Below are positions 49,545 through 58,740 of a stretch of 64,000 nt of DNA, one piece after another. A program made the translations under genes and the position numbers. Within the stretch, counting starts at the first letter, position 1, and each line of letters begins with the position of its first letter. This DNA comes from CAMCHP01 sp036835325 (GTDB lineage Bacteria; Bacteroidota; Bacteroidia; Flavobacteriales_D; Sanyastnellaceae): the NCBI GenBank assembly GCA_036835325.1, contig DAITMF010000007.1, positions 1-64,000 of the forward strand. Direction: 5' to 3'. Under the pieces are notes generated by a model. That model searched no databases, had not been told where the DNA came from, and worked only from the letters and a program-made list of their open reading frames with translations.

Positions 49545-51326
49545 GTGATTCTCGACACTTTCATCGCCGACGTACGCGACTACTTACTGAGCATCAGGCG
49601 CAAGCACGCCATGATTTGGTTGAGCGTTGTGGTTGGGATGGCCTCGGGTTTGGTGGCTGTGGCCTTGAAAAACGGGGTTTTCGCCATTCGCTACCTCCTC
49701 ACGAACCATTTGGCCATCGATAAAATGAACTGGCTGTTTGTGGTGTATCCTATCATTGGCATTGGCATCACTTGGCTCATCATTAAGCGCTTGCTTCGCG
49801 GCAAGCACCCCGGCCCGGGAATACCTACAACTTTGCAGGCCATCGCGCGGCGCCGCGGTCAAATGAAGCGGCAGCAAACCTACGCATCGGTCATCACGAG
49901 TGTGTTCACGGTTGGTTTTGGAGGCAGCGCCGGACTCGAAGCGCCGGCGGTGCAGGCCTGCGCCGGCATTGGCTCAAACCTCACAGCGGCGCTCAACATG
50001 AATTACAAAACGCGCACCCTGATGATTGGTTGCGCAGCGGCGGGCTCGCTTGCCGCGATGTTTAAAGCGCCGGTTGCCGCCATCGTGTTTGCCGTAGAAG
50101 TAATCATGATTGACCTTACCACGGCGAGCATGGTTCCGTTGTTGATGGCATCATTGTCGGCGTTGCTAACCAGTTCATTGCTTATTGACGAGTCGCAATT
50201 GCTGAGCACCGATCGCTTGGAGTCGTTTCAAATGCGTTTTTTGCCTTTTTACATCCTTTTGGGCGTGGCATCAGGCATTGCCGCCACCTATTTCAACCGC
50301 ATTTACCTCGGCATAATTCGGCGTATGCAAGGCATGAAAAGCCTCACCAAGCGATTGCTGCTTGGCGGCAGTGTGATGGGCGTGCTGCTGTTCTTTTTCC
50401 CTCCACTTTACGGTGAGGGGTACGACGTACTCAATGCTTTTCTGCGCGATGACCTGCGCGAAGTCACCCTAAACTCGGTGTTTTATGAACTTCCGCTCAG
50501 CTCATGGGCCTTGTTGTTGTTCTTATTCGGCCTCTTGCTGCTCAAAGCCGTAGCGACCTCCATCACCTTGGGTGCGGGTGGCGTTGGCGGTATTTTCGCC
50601 CCCACCCTCTTCATGGGCGGAACCCTTGGTTTTCTATACTCCAAGCTCGTATCACGGGTTGAGTTTTTCGGTGTCATACCCACGGGAAGCTTCACCCTCT
50701 TGGGCATGGCCGGATTGATGGCCGGTGTGCTGCATGCGCCTTTAACCTCCATTTTTATGATTGCTGAAATCAGTGGAGGGTATCAGTTGTTTGTGCCGCT
50801 GATGTTCACGTCGGGCATCGCCTACTACACCAGCCGCATCTTCAATAAACATACCATTTATACAGCCGAACTGGCTGAACGGGGAGAACTCATCACCCAC
50901 AACAAAGACCAAGCGGTGCTTACCTTGATGAACCTCCAAGACGAAGTCGAGCGCGACTTCACCACCGTTTCGCCCGATAAAAGCCTACGCGAGTTGGTTG
51001 AGGTGGTTAAGAACGGCAAGCGCAATGTTTTCCCTGTGCTCGACTTCGAAAACCGGTTGATGGGCATCATCACCCTCGATGATTTGCGGCCGATCATGTT
51101 CAACACCGAATTGTACGATGAAATCAACGCCGGAAGTATTATGACCCTGCCTCCTGAAATCATCCGCTTGACCGACCGCATGGATGCCGTCGTCAAAAAG
51201 TTCGATGAATCGGGTGCCTGGAACTTACCTGTGGTTGACGACGACGCCCGCTACGTAGGCATGGTATCAAAGTCGCGCCTCTTCACCGCCTACCGAAAGG
51301 TGCTGGTTGATGTGAGCAATACCTAA
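49545..51326 (+). CDS. ClC-family chloride channel/antiporter with CBS pair
   Basis: A 593-residue membrane protein starting at GTG 49545. About 25-430 is a ClC core with ten or more membrane helices; GKHPGPGIPTTL replaces the usual GSGIP, GGSAGLEAPAVQ has the gating-type Glu, and GAGGVGGIFAPTLFMGG has GxFxP. About 450-590 holds two CBS domains, which often bind nucleotides (VFPVLDFENRLMGIITLDD, then NLPVVDDDARYVGMVSK). A TAAGTTTG box at 49533-49540 sits so close to the GTG that a shorter start at the ATG 49611 cannot be excluded. Confidence 0.93.
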   Translation: MILDTFIADVRDYLLSIRRKHAMIWLSVVVGMASGLVAVALKNGVFAIRYLLTNHLAIDKMNWLFVVYPIIGIGITWLIIKRLLRGKHPGPGIPTTLQAIARRRGQMKRQQTYASVITSVFTVGFGGSAGLEAPAVQACAGIGSNLTAALNMNYKTRTLMIGCAAAGSLAAMFKAPVAAIVFAVEVIMIDLTTASMVPLLMASLSALLTSSLLIDESQLLSTDRLESFQMRFLPFYILLGVASGIAATYFNRIYLGIIRRMQGMKSLTKRLLLGGSVMGVLLFFFPPLYGEGYDVLNAFLRDDLREVTLNSVFYELPLSSWALLLFLFGLLLLKAVATSITLGAGGVGGIFAPTLFMGGTLGFLYSKLVSRVEFFGVIPTGSFTLLGMAGLMAGVLHAPLTSIFMIAEISGGYQLFVPLMFTSGIAYYTSRIFNKHTIYTAELAERGELITHNKDQAVLTLMNLQDEVERDFTTVSPDKSLRELVEVVKNGKRNVFPVLDFENRLMGIITLDDLRPIMFNTELYDEINAGSIMTLPPEIIRLTDRMDAVVKKFDESGAWNLPVVDDDARYVGMVSKSRLFTAYRKVLVDVSNT

Positions 51327-51393
51327 TTCAGTGCGACCGAAGTCACCCTGCTTAATTCAGCCGGCGCTTACCTTTGGCAAAGACCATTGCACC

Positions 51394-52146
51394 ATGTTCA
51401 AACGCTTCATTTACTTCTTCTTCATTGCACTTGCTTTGGTTGGCTGCACACACCCATCCCCGCAGGGAGAAATAGAAAGCCCTCAGCTTCGCACTGAAAA
51501 ACCCCGCATCATCGGCGCCATGCGCAATGTCATGTGGAAGGGGGAACTCTTCGCCCGTATCAAACTCGACACCTTGAGCAACTGGGAAAACCTCTACGCC
51601 CTGGGCCCAATTGAAGGGTTAAAGGGTGAATTTGCTGTGTATAACGGACGCGGATACCGCTCGTCTGTGGTTGACGGACGAGTCGTCGTTACCGAAACAC
51701 GTGAAATTGAAGCGCCCTTTACCGGCTACGGCTATGTACGCGATTGGCAAAGCGTTCCGTTGCCTGATTCGGTGAAAACCACCGCAGCGCTCGATGCATG
51801 GCTTGATGCTCATGTCGAACCCAACGGTGAACCCTTTTTCTTTGCCATCGATGCCTTGATCGAAAACGCCGTTTACCATGTTATGGATTTGCCGGATGGT
51901 ACCGTTGTTGACTCTCCCGATGTCGCACATGAACTGGGAAGAAAATTCTTCGACTTCAGTGGTAGGGCTGACTTGCTCGGCTTTTTCGGACGAAACTACA
52001 AGGGCATTTTCACGCACCACGATACGTTCACACACATCCATCTTCTGGCAGCTGATCGGTCAGTACTCGGACACCTTGACACCTTGCTGCTCAGCAACGA
52101 AGGGCATAGCATTCGGCTGCCTTCAGACATCGCGCTAATGAAATAA
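51394..52146 (+). CDS. Acetolactate-decarboxylase-like lipoprotein
   Basis: A 250-residue lipoprotein using the ATG at 51394 (signal MFKRFIYFFFIALALVGC, lipobox ALVGC). The mature protein follows the alpha-acetolactate decarboxylase fold: GPIEGLKGEFAVYNG (Glu79 at the place of a catalytic Glu), RDWQSVPLP, and the metal-ligand region THHDTFTHIHLLAADRSVLGH with His214, His216 and His227. Soluble ALDC makes acetoin in the cytoplasm, so an exported, lipid-anchored copy is unusual; homologues of this kind are known to me from other Bacteroidetes. A TACCTTTG box is at 51369-51376. Whether it decarboxylates acetolactate or has another beta-keto-acid substrate is unknown. Confidence 0.75.
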   Translation: MFKRFIYFFFIALALVGCTHPSPQGEIESPQLRTEKPRIIGAMRNVMWKGELFARIKLDTLSNWENLYALGPIEGLKGEFAVYNGRGYRSSVVDGRVVVTETREIEAPFTGYGYVRDWQSVPLPDSVKTTAALDAWLDAHVEPNGEPFFFAIDALIENAVYHVMDLPDGTVVDSPDVAHELGRKFFDFSGRADLLGFFGRNYKGIFTHHDTFTHIHLLAADRSVLGHLDTLLLSNEGHSIRLPSDIALMK

Positions 52147-52222
52147 CCAATTGTGAATCTTCCTAAAAACCGAACATTCACCACTATTTCAAGTTAACTT
52201 TGTTGTCTAAAATTCTTACGAT

Positions 52223-52633
52223 ATGTATCCACCAGAACTGGTAGCTCCCATGAAACAGGAGCTGGTGCGCGAGGGCTTCAACGAGCTCATAACCCCTGAA
52301 CAGGTTGACGCCGCCGTCAATGCCGAAGGCACAACCCTCGTGGTTCTCAATAGCGTTTGCGGATGCGCTGCAGGTTCAATGCGTCCAGGTGTTCGCATGG
52401 CCGTTCAACACGCCAAATTGCCCGCACGTTTGACTACAGCGTTTGCCGGTGTTGACCGCGACGCCGTTGACCGCGCCCGCAAGTACATGCTGCCCTACCC
52501 ACCGTCGTCGCCGTCTATCGGTTTGTTCAAAGACGGGCGCCTTGTGCACATGGTCGAGCGCCATCACATTGAAGGCCGCACGGCAGAAATGATTGCCGAG
52601 CACCTCAAAGCCGCCTTTGACGAGTTTTGCTAA
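52223..52633 (+). CDS. brxA: Bacilliredoxin BrxA/BrxB family protein
   Basis: A 136-residue thioredoxin-fold protein of the YphP/YqiW family, which removes bacillithiol (or another low-molecular thiol) from proteins. The characteristic active site CGC is at residues 46-48 (VLNSVCGCAAGSMRPG) and PPSSPSIGLFKDGRLVHM is also typical. A -7-type TAACTTTG lies at 52195-52202. The gene ends in a clear terminator. Confidence 0.92.
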   Translation: MYPPELVAPMKQELVREGFNELITPEQVDAAVNAEGTTLVVLNSVCGCAAGSMRPGVRMAVQHAKLPARLTTAFAGVDRDAVDRARKYMLPYPPSSPSIGLFKDGRLVHMVERHHIEGRTAEMIAEHLKAAFDEFC

Positions 52634-52653
52634 GCCTTTCAAACGGCCCAACG

Positions 52654-52683
52654 AAAGCGATTCCAACCGGAGTCGCTTTTTTT
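52654..52683 (+). terminator. Terminator after brxA
   Basis: AAAGCGATTCC AACC GGAGTCGCTTT with one G-T pair, followed by TTTT. Confidence 0.88.
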
Positions 52684-52777
52684 GTAAGTCATTACTGACA
52701 AGCAACTCGGCCGGAGGCTGACGTTCACGCCGCGGTTCTCCCCGTACAAATGGGCACAACCCTTTTCGGTTGATGCC

Positions 52778-55243
52778 ATGAAAACATTCGCGCTCACTTG
52801 TCTATTTTTTCTTCTCGCCTTCGGCGGATGGTCGGCCAATGCACCTCTGCCCTCCGGAATGAAGAAGCTCAAAAGCGCCGAACAACGGTTTAGTGAGTTT
52901 GATTATTTCGATGCCTTGGATGGATTCAAGGCCGTTCACGAAGACGTACCTGACAACACCTTCGCCGTGCGGCGCATCGCCGACTGCTACCGCCTAATGG
53001 GTGTACCCGAAGAAGCGCTGGTTTGGTACGCCAAACTCCAAGACATGGGCGGATACGACGACGAAGACGACCTCCACATGGCCGAAGTACTTCGAAAACT
53101 CGGACGGTTTGAAGCTGCCCTCGACAAAACACGCAGCTTCGCCAAGTACATGCCCGATGATTCACGCGGACGGCGCATCCTCGCACAACCCAATTACCAT
53201 GTTGACCTCAACGAGAACGGACAAAAAGTCAACGTAGAGGCGTCAAACACCAACGTGAAACGCGCCCTCCTACCTCCAACCGAAGTCAACGAACTGCTGT
53301 ACATACCCATTGCCACCGAAATCGACGGGCCGTGGTACGCCCATCGGCGAAACCTCGTTAGCTACGACCTCTTCCAAACCTCGGTTGACGAAGCCTACAA
53401 CTTGGTGTCAGCCGAACTTGTTGATGGTGAAATCAATACCCAACACTCTGACGGGCCCTCTTGCTATGACTCCAAGCGTGAAACACTTCTCGTGACACGC
53501 TTCTTCTCAAAGCGCGGAAAACCCGTAATCGACGAGCAAGGCGAAGTGTATGCCATGATCTTTGCCTACAAACTCAACGGCAGCAAATGGGAAATCGGCG
53601 ATGAGTTCCCTTTCAATGACCACACCAGCAGCACCGCCTACCCTGCCCTCTCAAACGACGGCAACACCCTTTACTTTGCGTCAAATCGGCCCGGTGGGTT
53701 CGGCGGAATGGACCTCTGGAAATCAACTTGGGATACCAAACAAAAGCAGTGGACGGAGCCCGTCAATCTTGGTCCCGACATCAACACCGAAGGCAACGAA
53801 ATTTACCCACAAATCAGCAAAAGCGGCGAATTGAGCTTCGCCTCCGATGGTCACCCCGGTTTGGGCGGACTTGACATCTTCATGGCCGATTTGCGTACAA
53901 CACCCTTCACGGTTCGCAACCCCGGGATGCCCCTAAACACCCCCGACGACGACTTTGGCCTCATGTACATCGGCGATGAGTATGGCTATTTCTGCAGCGA
54001 TCGCAATGCCGAAAACGGTGGCGATGACCTGTTTTGGTGGGAAGGCATGCGCGAAACCATTGAAGCCTCCGTGATGTTGATGGATGCACTCGGAAACCCC
54101 ATGTACCCTGCACACGTTGAAATACGCAACGTCAGAACCGACAAAAGCGTGAATGCTTCCGGTTTGCGCGGAAGCTTCGCAGCCGTGTTCAACGGACGCG
54201 ATTCGTACGAAATCACGTGGAGCCACCAAGGCAAAGAGCATGCGCTGTTCTGCCGTCCGGAAAGCGATGAATTCGGGCTTCGCTACATCTACGCATCGCG
54301 CTCCGGAGATGACGTCATGGCCGATGCAGCCCTGACGAGCTACAAAGAGAGCGCCTTCCGCAAGAAGAAAATCCACCTAGGCTCTTCTACAGCAAAAAAC
54401 CTCACCGATTCAGAAGCCTACCCAACGAAAGAAACCGCTGAACCGAGCTACCTTATCGCGTCATGGAGTGAAGGCATCACCGACGCTCCTCATCCTGCCG
54501 AAGGCAGTAAAATCATCTTCAAAAACCTTGAAACAGGTGCAGTGGTCAGCGCAACCGTGCGCGGAAACCGTGCAGCATTGCCGGCCGACCCGCGCCACAT
54601 GCACGCTATGACCTGGACCGATGCCGCTGACCGAAAAAACGTGCGCTACCTCAAACCAGCCGAATGGGCTGAAACCGGCCTCGCATTCACCGATGGCGAA
54701 CCGTGTCTGTTGCAGGTGAGCGACTACGCACTGTACGCCAATATCAATGCTGTACCAACCTCTGACATTGTGGCCAATGCGCTTGTTGCCTCGGCAGTGA
54801 ATGGCATTCTCTTGGAAGATGCCCCTGAACTGCTCTCGCGCTACGTCGACGCCGGACGCAAGGTTCTGTTGACTGAAGGCCTTACGCAGATTCATGCAGA
54901 AGATGTGTACTTCGGCTTTGACCGAACCGACATTTCAAGCGATGAATTCCGCAAACTTGATGAATTGGCCGAATTGGCGACCAAAATGCCCGGTGCCATC
55001 ATCCGCATTCGGGCGCACACCGACTCGCGCGGCAGCGGCACCTACAACGCTATGCTATCGCGTAAGCGCGCTGAAAGCGCGAAGCAGAGTTTACTAAAGC
55101 TTGGCGTCAACGAAGCCCAAGTCACCATTGAATGGGCCGGCGAAAAAGAACTGGTCAACGAATGCGCTGACGGGGTGCGCTGCGACCCGCGCAAGCACCG
55201 CATGAACCGACGCGCCGAGGTGTACCTCGTGCTGCCTTCTTAA
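52778..55243 (+). CDS. OmpA-family protein with TPR and WD40-like repeats (PorE-like architecture)
   Basis: An 821-residue exported protein; signal peptide ends near GWSANA. Residues about 30-130 are TPR helices (SEFDYFDALDGFKAVHEDVP), 190-430 are PD40/WD40-like blades (YPALSNDGNTLYFASNRPGGFGGMDLWKS, YPQISKSGELSFASDGHPGLGG), a small beta domain follows at 440-530, and the C-terminal about 120 residues are an OmpA peptidoglycan-binding domain (VYFGFDRTDISSD, IRAHTDSRGSGTYNAMLSRKRAES). The order TPR-WD40-CRD-OmpA is that of PorE of the type IX system, except that the lipobox Cys is missing here. A T9SS envelope role is plausible. A UUCG-loop terminator follows. Confidence 0.85.
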   Translation: MKTFALTCLFFLLAFGGWSANAPLPSGMKKLKSAEQRFSEFDYFDALDGFKAVHEDVPDNTFAVRRIADCYRLMGVPEEALVWYAKLQDMGGYDDEDDLHMAEVLRKLGRFEAALDKTRSFAKYMPDDSRGRRILAQPNYHVDLNENGQKVNVEASNTNVKRALLPPTEVNELLYIPIATEIDGPWYAHRRNLVSYDLFQTSVDEAYNLVSAELVDGEINTQHSDGPSCYDSKRETLLVTRFFSKRGKPVIDEQGEVYAMIFAYKLNGSKWEIGDEFPFNDHTSSTAYPALSNDGNTLYFASNRPGGFGGMDLWKSTWDTKQKQWTEPVNLGPDINTEGNEIYPQISKSGELSFASDGHPGLGGLDIFMADLRTTPFTVRNPGMPLNTPDDDFGLMYIGDEYGYFCSDRNAENGGDDLFWWEGMRETIEASVMLMDALGNPMYPAHVEIRNVRTDKSVNASGLRGSFAAVFNGRDSYEITWSHQGKEHALFCRPESDEFGLRYIYASRSGDDVMADAALTSYKESAFRKKKIHLGSSTAKNLTDSEAYPTKETAEPSYLIASWSEGITDAPHPAEGSKIIFKNLETGAVVSATVRGNRAALPADPRHMHAMTWTDAADRKNVRYLKPAEWAETGLAFTDGEPCLLQVSDYALYANINAVPTSDIVANALVASAVNGILLEDAPELLSRYVDAGRKVLLTEGLTQIHAEDVYFGFDRTDISSDEFRKLDELAELATKMPGAIIRIRAHTDSRGSGTYNAMLSRKRAESAKQSLLKLGVNEAQVTIEWAGEKELVNECADGVRCDPRKHRMNRRAEVYLVLPS

Positions 55244-55293
55244 AAACGGATACAACCTACACTAGCCGTTCCCGGCATGTATTAACCAATACA

Positions 55294-55322
55294 GAAGACC
55301 GCCTTCGGGCGGTTCTTTTTTT
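55294..55322 (+). terminator. Terminator after the OmpA-family gene
   Basis: ACCGCC TTCG GGCGGT with a UUCG tetraloop, then TTCTTTTTTTT. It runs up to the stop of the convergent SpoIIE gene. Confidence 0.88.
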
Positions 55323-57103
55323 TAGATCTGCAGACCAATCACCAGAATGTCGTCAACCTGATCGAGGCGGCGCATCCACGTCACCAGCACCTCATTCAAA
55401 CGGTGATGCTGCGCCTCAGGCGGCAAGGTGGAAATCTCAAGCAGGAGTTCTCTGAAACGCTTCTTCATGAACTTCTTGCCGTTTGGTCCGCCGAATTGGT
55501 CTACATAACCATCGGTAAACACATACACCATGTCGCCTTTCTGTACGTTGAATGTATGATTGGTGTACTTCTTTTCACCGTGGTTGAACGAGCCAATGCT
55601 AAAGCGGTCAGGTTCGGCCACGACTACATCACTCCCGCGTACGATGTACAGCGGTTGGTAGGCACCTGAATACTCCAACTCACCCGTCTCAGCGTCGTAG
55701 CTGAGAAAGGCCATGTCCATTCCATCCTGCAGTTGCGTTTCGTCGTTGGTGTCGGGCCGCAAAGCCTCCAGCGCCAAACGGTTGAGGTTATCAAGGATTT
55801 GGCCGGGCTTGGTGAACACCTTTGTGACGTGATTGAGCAGGTTGTGCCCAACCAAACTCATGAATGCGCCGGGAACACCGTGGCCTGTGCAGTCAACACA
55901 GGCGACCATTTTTCGCTTCCCCGAAACTTTGAACCAATAAAAATCGCCCGAAACGATGTCGCGGGGCTTGTAAAACACAAACGACTCAGGAAACATGCCT
56001 GAGATGACCTCCGGGGTTGGCAAAATCGCTTGCTGAATTCGGCGTGCGTAGTTAATGGAGTCTGTGAGGTCTTTGTACAGCTCGGTCACGCGTTCTTTTT
56101 GCCGTGTGATCTCTTCTTTTTGCCGCACCACTTCGTTGGTGCGTTCTTCGACTTTGCGTTCGAGAAGACGTTCGCTTGCGGCCAGGTCATCGCGCATTTT
56201 CAGCAGAGCGTAACCGAGCTCATCGTCTTCAGAAAGGGGTGAATACTGCGCTTCGAAATTCCCTCGGCCGACTTCGAACGAAAATTCGCGGGTCTTCTTC
56301 AACCCGTCAACAAGTCGATTGACTGCAAAGGCCATGTCGCCTATTTCGTCAGGCGTAACCTTGACCGAGTTGCGCGGGTAGATGCCTTTGCCGAGGTAGA
56401 GCAGGGTGCGCTTGAGCTTGCTTACCGGCTTTACAATGGAGCGCGAAACGAGCACTGCAATGAGCACACCTGCAATGAGTATGAGAATGGAGATGTTGCC
56501 TGCGATAAAGGCCAAGTCATCGCTGCGCGCGTTCATTTCGTTGGTGGCTGCCAGCAGGCGCTCGCGCTGCGCCCTGAGCAAGTCTTCAACCAAGCGTTCG
56601 ACTTCTTGCGTACAGTAGTCAACACCCTCGCCCTGCAAGAGGAGGTACTCCACCTTCATGATTGACATGGGGTCAGTGTAGCTGTCGAAATCGGGCAATT
56701 CAACCATGATTTGCCGGTACACGATGAAGAGACGGTCAGCGGCCCGGTGCAAATCAGCTACCCGATCACGGCCTGATTTCCATCGGGTTGAAACGCTATC
56801 GAGACGGGCGATTTCGCCCGGAATAATTAACAACATAAGCTCGGCCAGCTCAGTTTTCTCAGGAACATCGGCTCGGCTTTGAACCGTTGCCCAGTGCCGA
56901 ATGAGCACCTTCGAATAGGCAACATGAGCCGATAATTTCTCAAGTGTTTCAATGCCCGGGGTGATGACCTCGTTGATCTCACGGTTGATTTCACGGCTTG
57001 CTTGAATGGTTTGCCGCGTCACGACGAAAAGCACACCTACCAAAACAATGAAGGCCCCGAATCCGAGGCCGATCTTCCAGGGTATGGTAAAGCGTAAGCT
57101 CAT
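55322..57103 (-). CDS. Membrane HAMP-SpoIIE PP2C phosphatase
   Basis: A 593-residue membrane protein. Helices at about 11-28 and 198-219 enclose a periplasmic helical sensor region; then HAMP (about 220-275), a long coiled coil (ERKVEERTNEVVRQKEEITRQ) and a SpoIIE/PP2C phosphatase from about 370 with metal-binding acids in SGDFYWFKV, VDCTGHGVPGAFMSLVGH, TDGYVDQFGG and VDDILVIGL. It should dephosphorylate an anti-sigma-antagonist-type Ser/Thr target in response to a periplasmic signal; no STAS or anti-sigma gene is in view. Third gene of the YfiR-TPR-SpoIIE unit, six bases after the TPR gene. Confidence 0.92.
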   Translation of the reverse strand: MSLRFTIPWKIGLGFGAFIVLVGVLFVVTRQTIQASREINREINEVITPGIETLEKLSAHVAYSKVLIRHWATVQSRADVPEKTELAELMLLIIPGEIARLDSVSTRWKSGRDRVADLHRAADRLFIVYRQIMVELPDFDSYTDPMSIMKVEYLLLQGEGVDYCTQEVERLVEDLLRAQRERLLAATNEMNARSDDLAFIAGNISILILIAGVLIAVLVSRSIVKPVSKLKRTLLYLGKGIYPRNSVKVTPDEIGDMAFAVNRLVDGLKKTREFSFEVGRGNFEAQYSPLSEDDELGYALLKMRDDLAASERLLERKVEERTNEVVRQKEEITRQKERVTELYKDLTDSINYARRIQQAILPTPEVISGMFPESFVFYKPRDIVSGDFYWFKVSGKRKMVACVDCTGHGVPGAFMSLVGHNLLNHVTKVFTKPGQILDNLNRLALEALRPDTNDETQLQDGMDMAFLSYDAETGELEYSGAYQPLYIVRGSDVVVAEPDRFSIGSFNHGEKKYTNHTFNVQKGDMVYVFTDGYVDQFGGPNGKKFMKKRFRELLLEISTLPPEAQHHRLNEVLVTWMRRLDQVDDILVIGLQI

Positions 57104-57109
57104 CGGTGT

Positions 57110-58051
57110 TTAGTCGTCGAGTTTGTTTTGACGAATGAGTTCTTCGAGCAACTGCTGGTAGGTCGACGCTTGGTCGTTTTCGCTCAAACTGCGGTAAATG
57201 GCCATCAAGCCACCCAGCGTTTTTCGGTGGTCGGGCTTGAGTTCGTGGGCCTTTCGCATGTAGGGCAGCGCCAATTTGAAAAGTGCGATGCACTCTTCCT
57301 GGATGCGAATCAACTCATAGATCTCGGTGTTGTGATCGATTTGTTTGATTTTGTACACTCCATGGTTGTAGTGGCTAACTGCCAAGTTGTAGTTGGCCTG
57401 AAAATCGTTAGGCGCAAGGTCAATGGCCTGCTGCAAGTAGGCATTTGACTTAGCGTAGTACACCGAGCTGTTGAGCGGGTCTTTCTCGTAAATCAGTCGG
57501 CAGCCGCGCGCCATGTTTTTGTAAAACTCTACGTCTTGCGCGGCAAAGTCGCGGTTGGGCTCAATGCGTTTGTACAGCGTTTTGTAGCGGAGGTAGTAGC
57601 GTTCAGGCGCTTCGATGTGGGCAGCAGAGAGTGATCGCGTGAGCAGAACGGCATCGTTGTAGTATGAGAGCGCCAGGTAGCTCAGGGCCTTGGTGTTGTT
57701 TTCATTGAGTTCGCCTTCGGCGGATGGTTGCTTGGCGAGCAGATCCATGCTGTAAAGGATGGCTTCGACAGCAACATCTCTGTTTTCGGATTGTGGATTG
57801 CCCTTGTCGATGTCTTTGTAGATTTCTTTGAAGATGTAGCCTTTGACGTACCACGTGTACGCCGACTGCCCCTCTTCTTTGCTTTGCAATGCCTGCACGA
57901 TGGAGGTTTTTGCGGCCATGAGGTCGCCGGTTTGCACGCGCTGGATGGCCTGCGTGGTGATCGGCCCCGGCTGCGCAAACGCACCAACTGCAGTCAGCAC
58001 AATGCTGAACAGCAGCAGAAGGCTACGGAAGATCAGTTGCTGATTGCCCAT
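57110..58051 (-). CDS. Periplasmic TPR protein of the YfiR-SpoIIE operon
   Basis: A 313-residue exported protein (signal ending GAFAQ) built from helical tetratricopeptide-like repeats (ALSYLALSYYNDAVLL, AKSNAYLQQAIDLAPNDFQANYNLAVSHYN, MRKAHELKPDHRKTLGGLMAIYR). No enzyme motif. It lies between the YfiR gene (overlap of 19 bases) and the SpoIIE gene (6 bases), so it is probably a scaffold between the periplasmic YfiR and the sensor region of the phosphatase. Confidence 0.85.
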   Translation of the reverse strand: MGNQQLIFRSLLLLFSIVLTAVGAFAQPGPITTQAIQRVQTGDLMAAKTSIVQALQSKEEGQSAYTWYVKGYIFKEIYKDIDKGNPQSENRDVAVEAILYSMDLLAKQPSAEGELNENNTKALSYLALSYYNDAVLLTRSLSAAHIEAPERYYLRYKTLYKRIEPNRDFAAQDVEFYKNMARGCRLIYEKDPLNSSVYYAKSNAYLQQAIDLAPNDFQANYNLAVSHYNHGVYKIKQIDHNTEIYELIRIQEECIALFKLALPYMRKAHELKPDHRKTLGGLMAIYRSLSENDQASTYQQLLEELIRQNKLDD

Positions 58052-58572
58052 AACAGTATCGTTGATCCGATGGATATCTTTCGCCGTTGGGCTTCATCGG
58101 TATTGATCATATAACGTGTTCCATTGTCAACCACCACAAAGGCGATGGCGGCGCCCCGTTTCAGGTTGTCTTTACCGTCGCTCACGAAAAGGGTTGATTT
58201 ATTGGCCGCTGCTGAAGCTAGCTTCTTGAGCGCTTCGCCGTCTTTCGATGGAGCATAAACGATGTGGTAAAAACTTTTATCGTCGGGCTTGTCAATCAGA
58301 TGCACTTCAAGCGCCTGACTTCCGATGGGTTTGGTCGCGTACTTGGTTGACAGCTCTCTGAATACCCCTTCGTGTTTGTAAACCCCGATTTTGAAAGGCC
58401 CGTTCTTAGCCTCTGCCGGCCAATCGTTTGAGGTGGCAAACTTGAACAAATAGCTGGCCTTAAGAATGCCCACAGTATCGGCTTCCTCAAGCGGAGGGTC
58501 AGTTTGCTCAGGAGCAACTCCAATAAGCAGCATTAGAGCCACCCACCATACGTACATTGCCTGTGCAATCAT
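58033..58572 (-). CDS. YfiR/DUF4154-like periplasmic protein
   Basis: A 179-residue exported protein (signal ends near VAPE) with the DUF4154/YfiR pattern: KASYLFKFATSNDWPAEAKNGPFKIGVY at the start, FYHIVYAPSKDGEALKKL, STLFVSDGKDNLKRGAAIAFVV and a closing segment KISIGSTILLWA. In Pseudomonas YfiR is a periplasmic inhibitor of the membrane partner YfiN and senses envelope redox state. Here the membrane partner would be the SpoIIE phosphatase. First gene of the operon. Confidence 0.85.
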   Translation of the reverse strand: MIAQAMYVWWVALMLLIGVAPEQTDPPLEEADTVGILKASYLFKFATSNDWPAEAKNGPFKIGVYKHEGVFRELSTKYATKPIGSQALEVHLIDKPDDKSFYHIVYAPSKDGEALKKLASAAANKSTLFVSDGKDNLKRGAAIAFVVVDNGTRYMINTDEAQRRKISIGSTILLWAISN

Positions 58573-58740
58573 GCCGATACTTCGCGCGTATTCTCACAAA
58601 AATAACCCAGACCTGCCGTCGCAAACATCACCTAAGCAGCGTTTATGAACGCAGTGATGTGCATTGGGTTCACCCAACAAAAACGGCACGTCACTTGTCG
58701 TATGACAAGAAACGTGCCGTTTCCGGTTTGTAGGCAGTTC
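58573..58740. other. Intergenic region between ferritin and the YfiR gene
   Basis: 168 bases; the only clear element is the long ferritin terminator. The region must also carry the promoter of the YfiR operon on the minus strand, but no full consensus is visible. Confidence 0.4.
58676..58722 (-). terminator. Long nested hairpin terminating the ferritin gene
   Basis: Outer stem AAACGGCACGT/ACGTGCCGTTT (58681-58691 with 58712-58722) encloses a second stem CTTGTC/GACAAG; on the minus strand a run of T follows. Eighteen bases beyond the ferritin stop. Confidence 0.85.
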
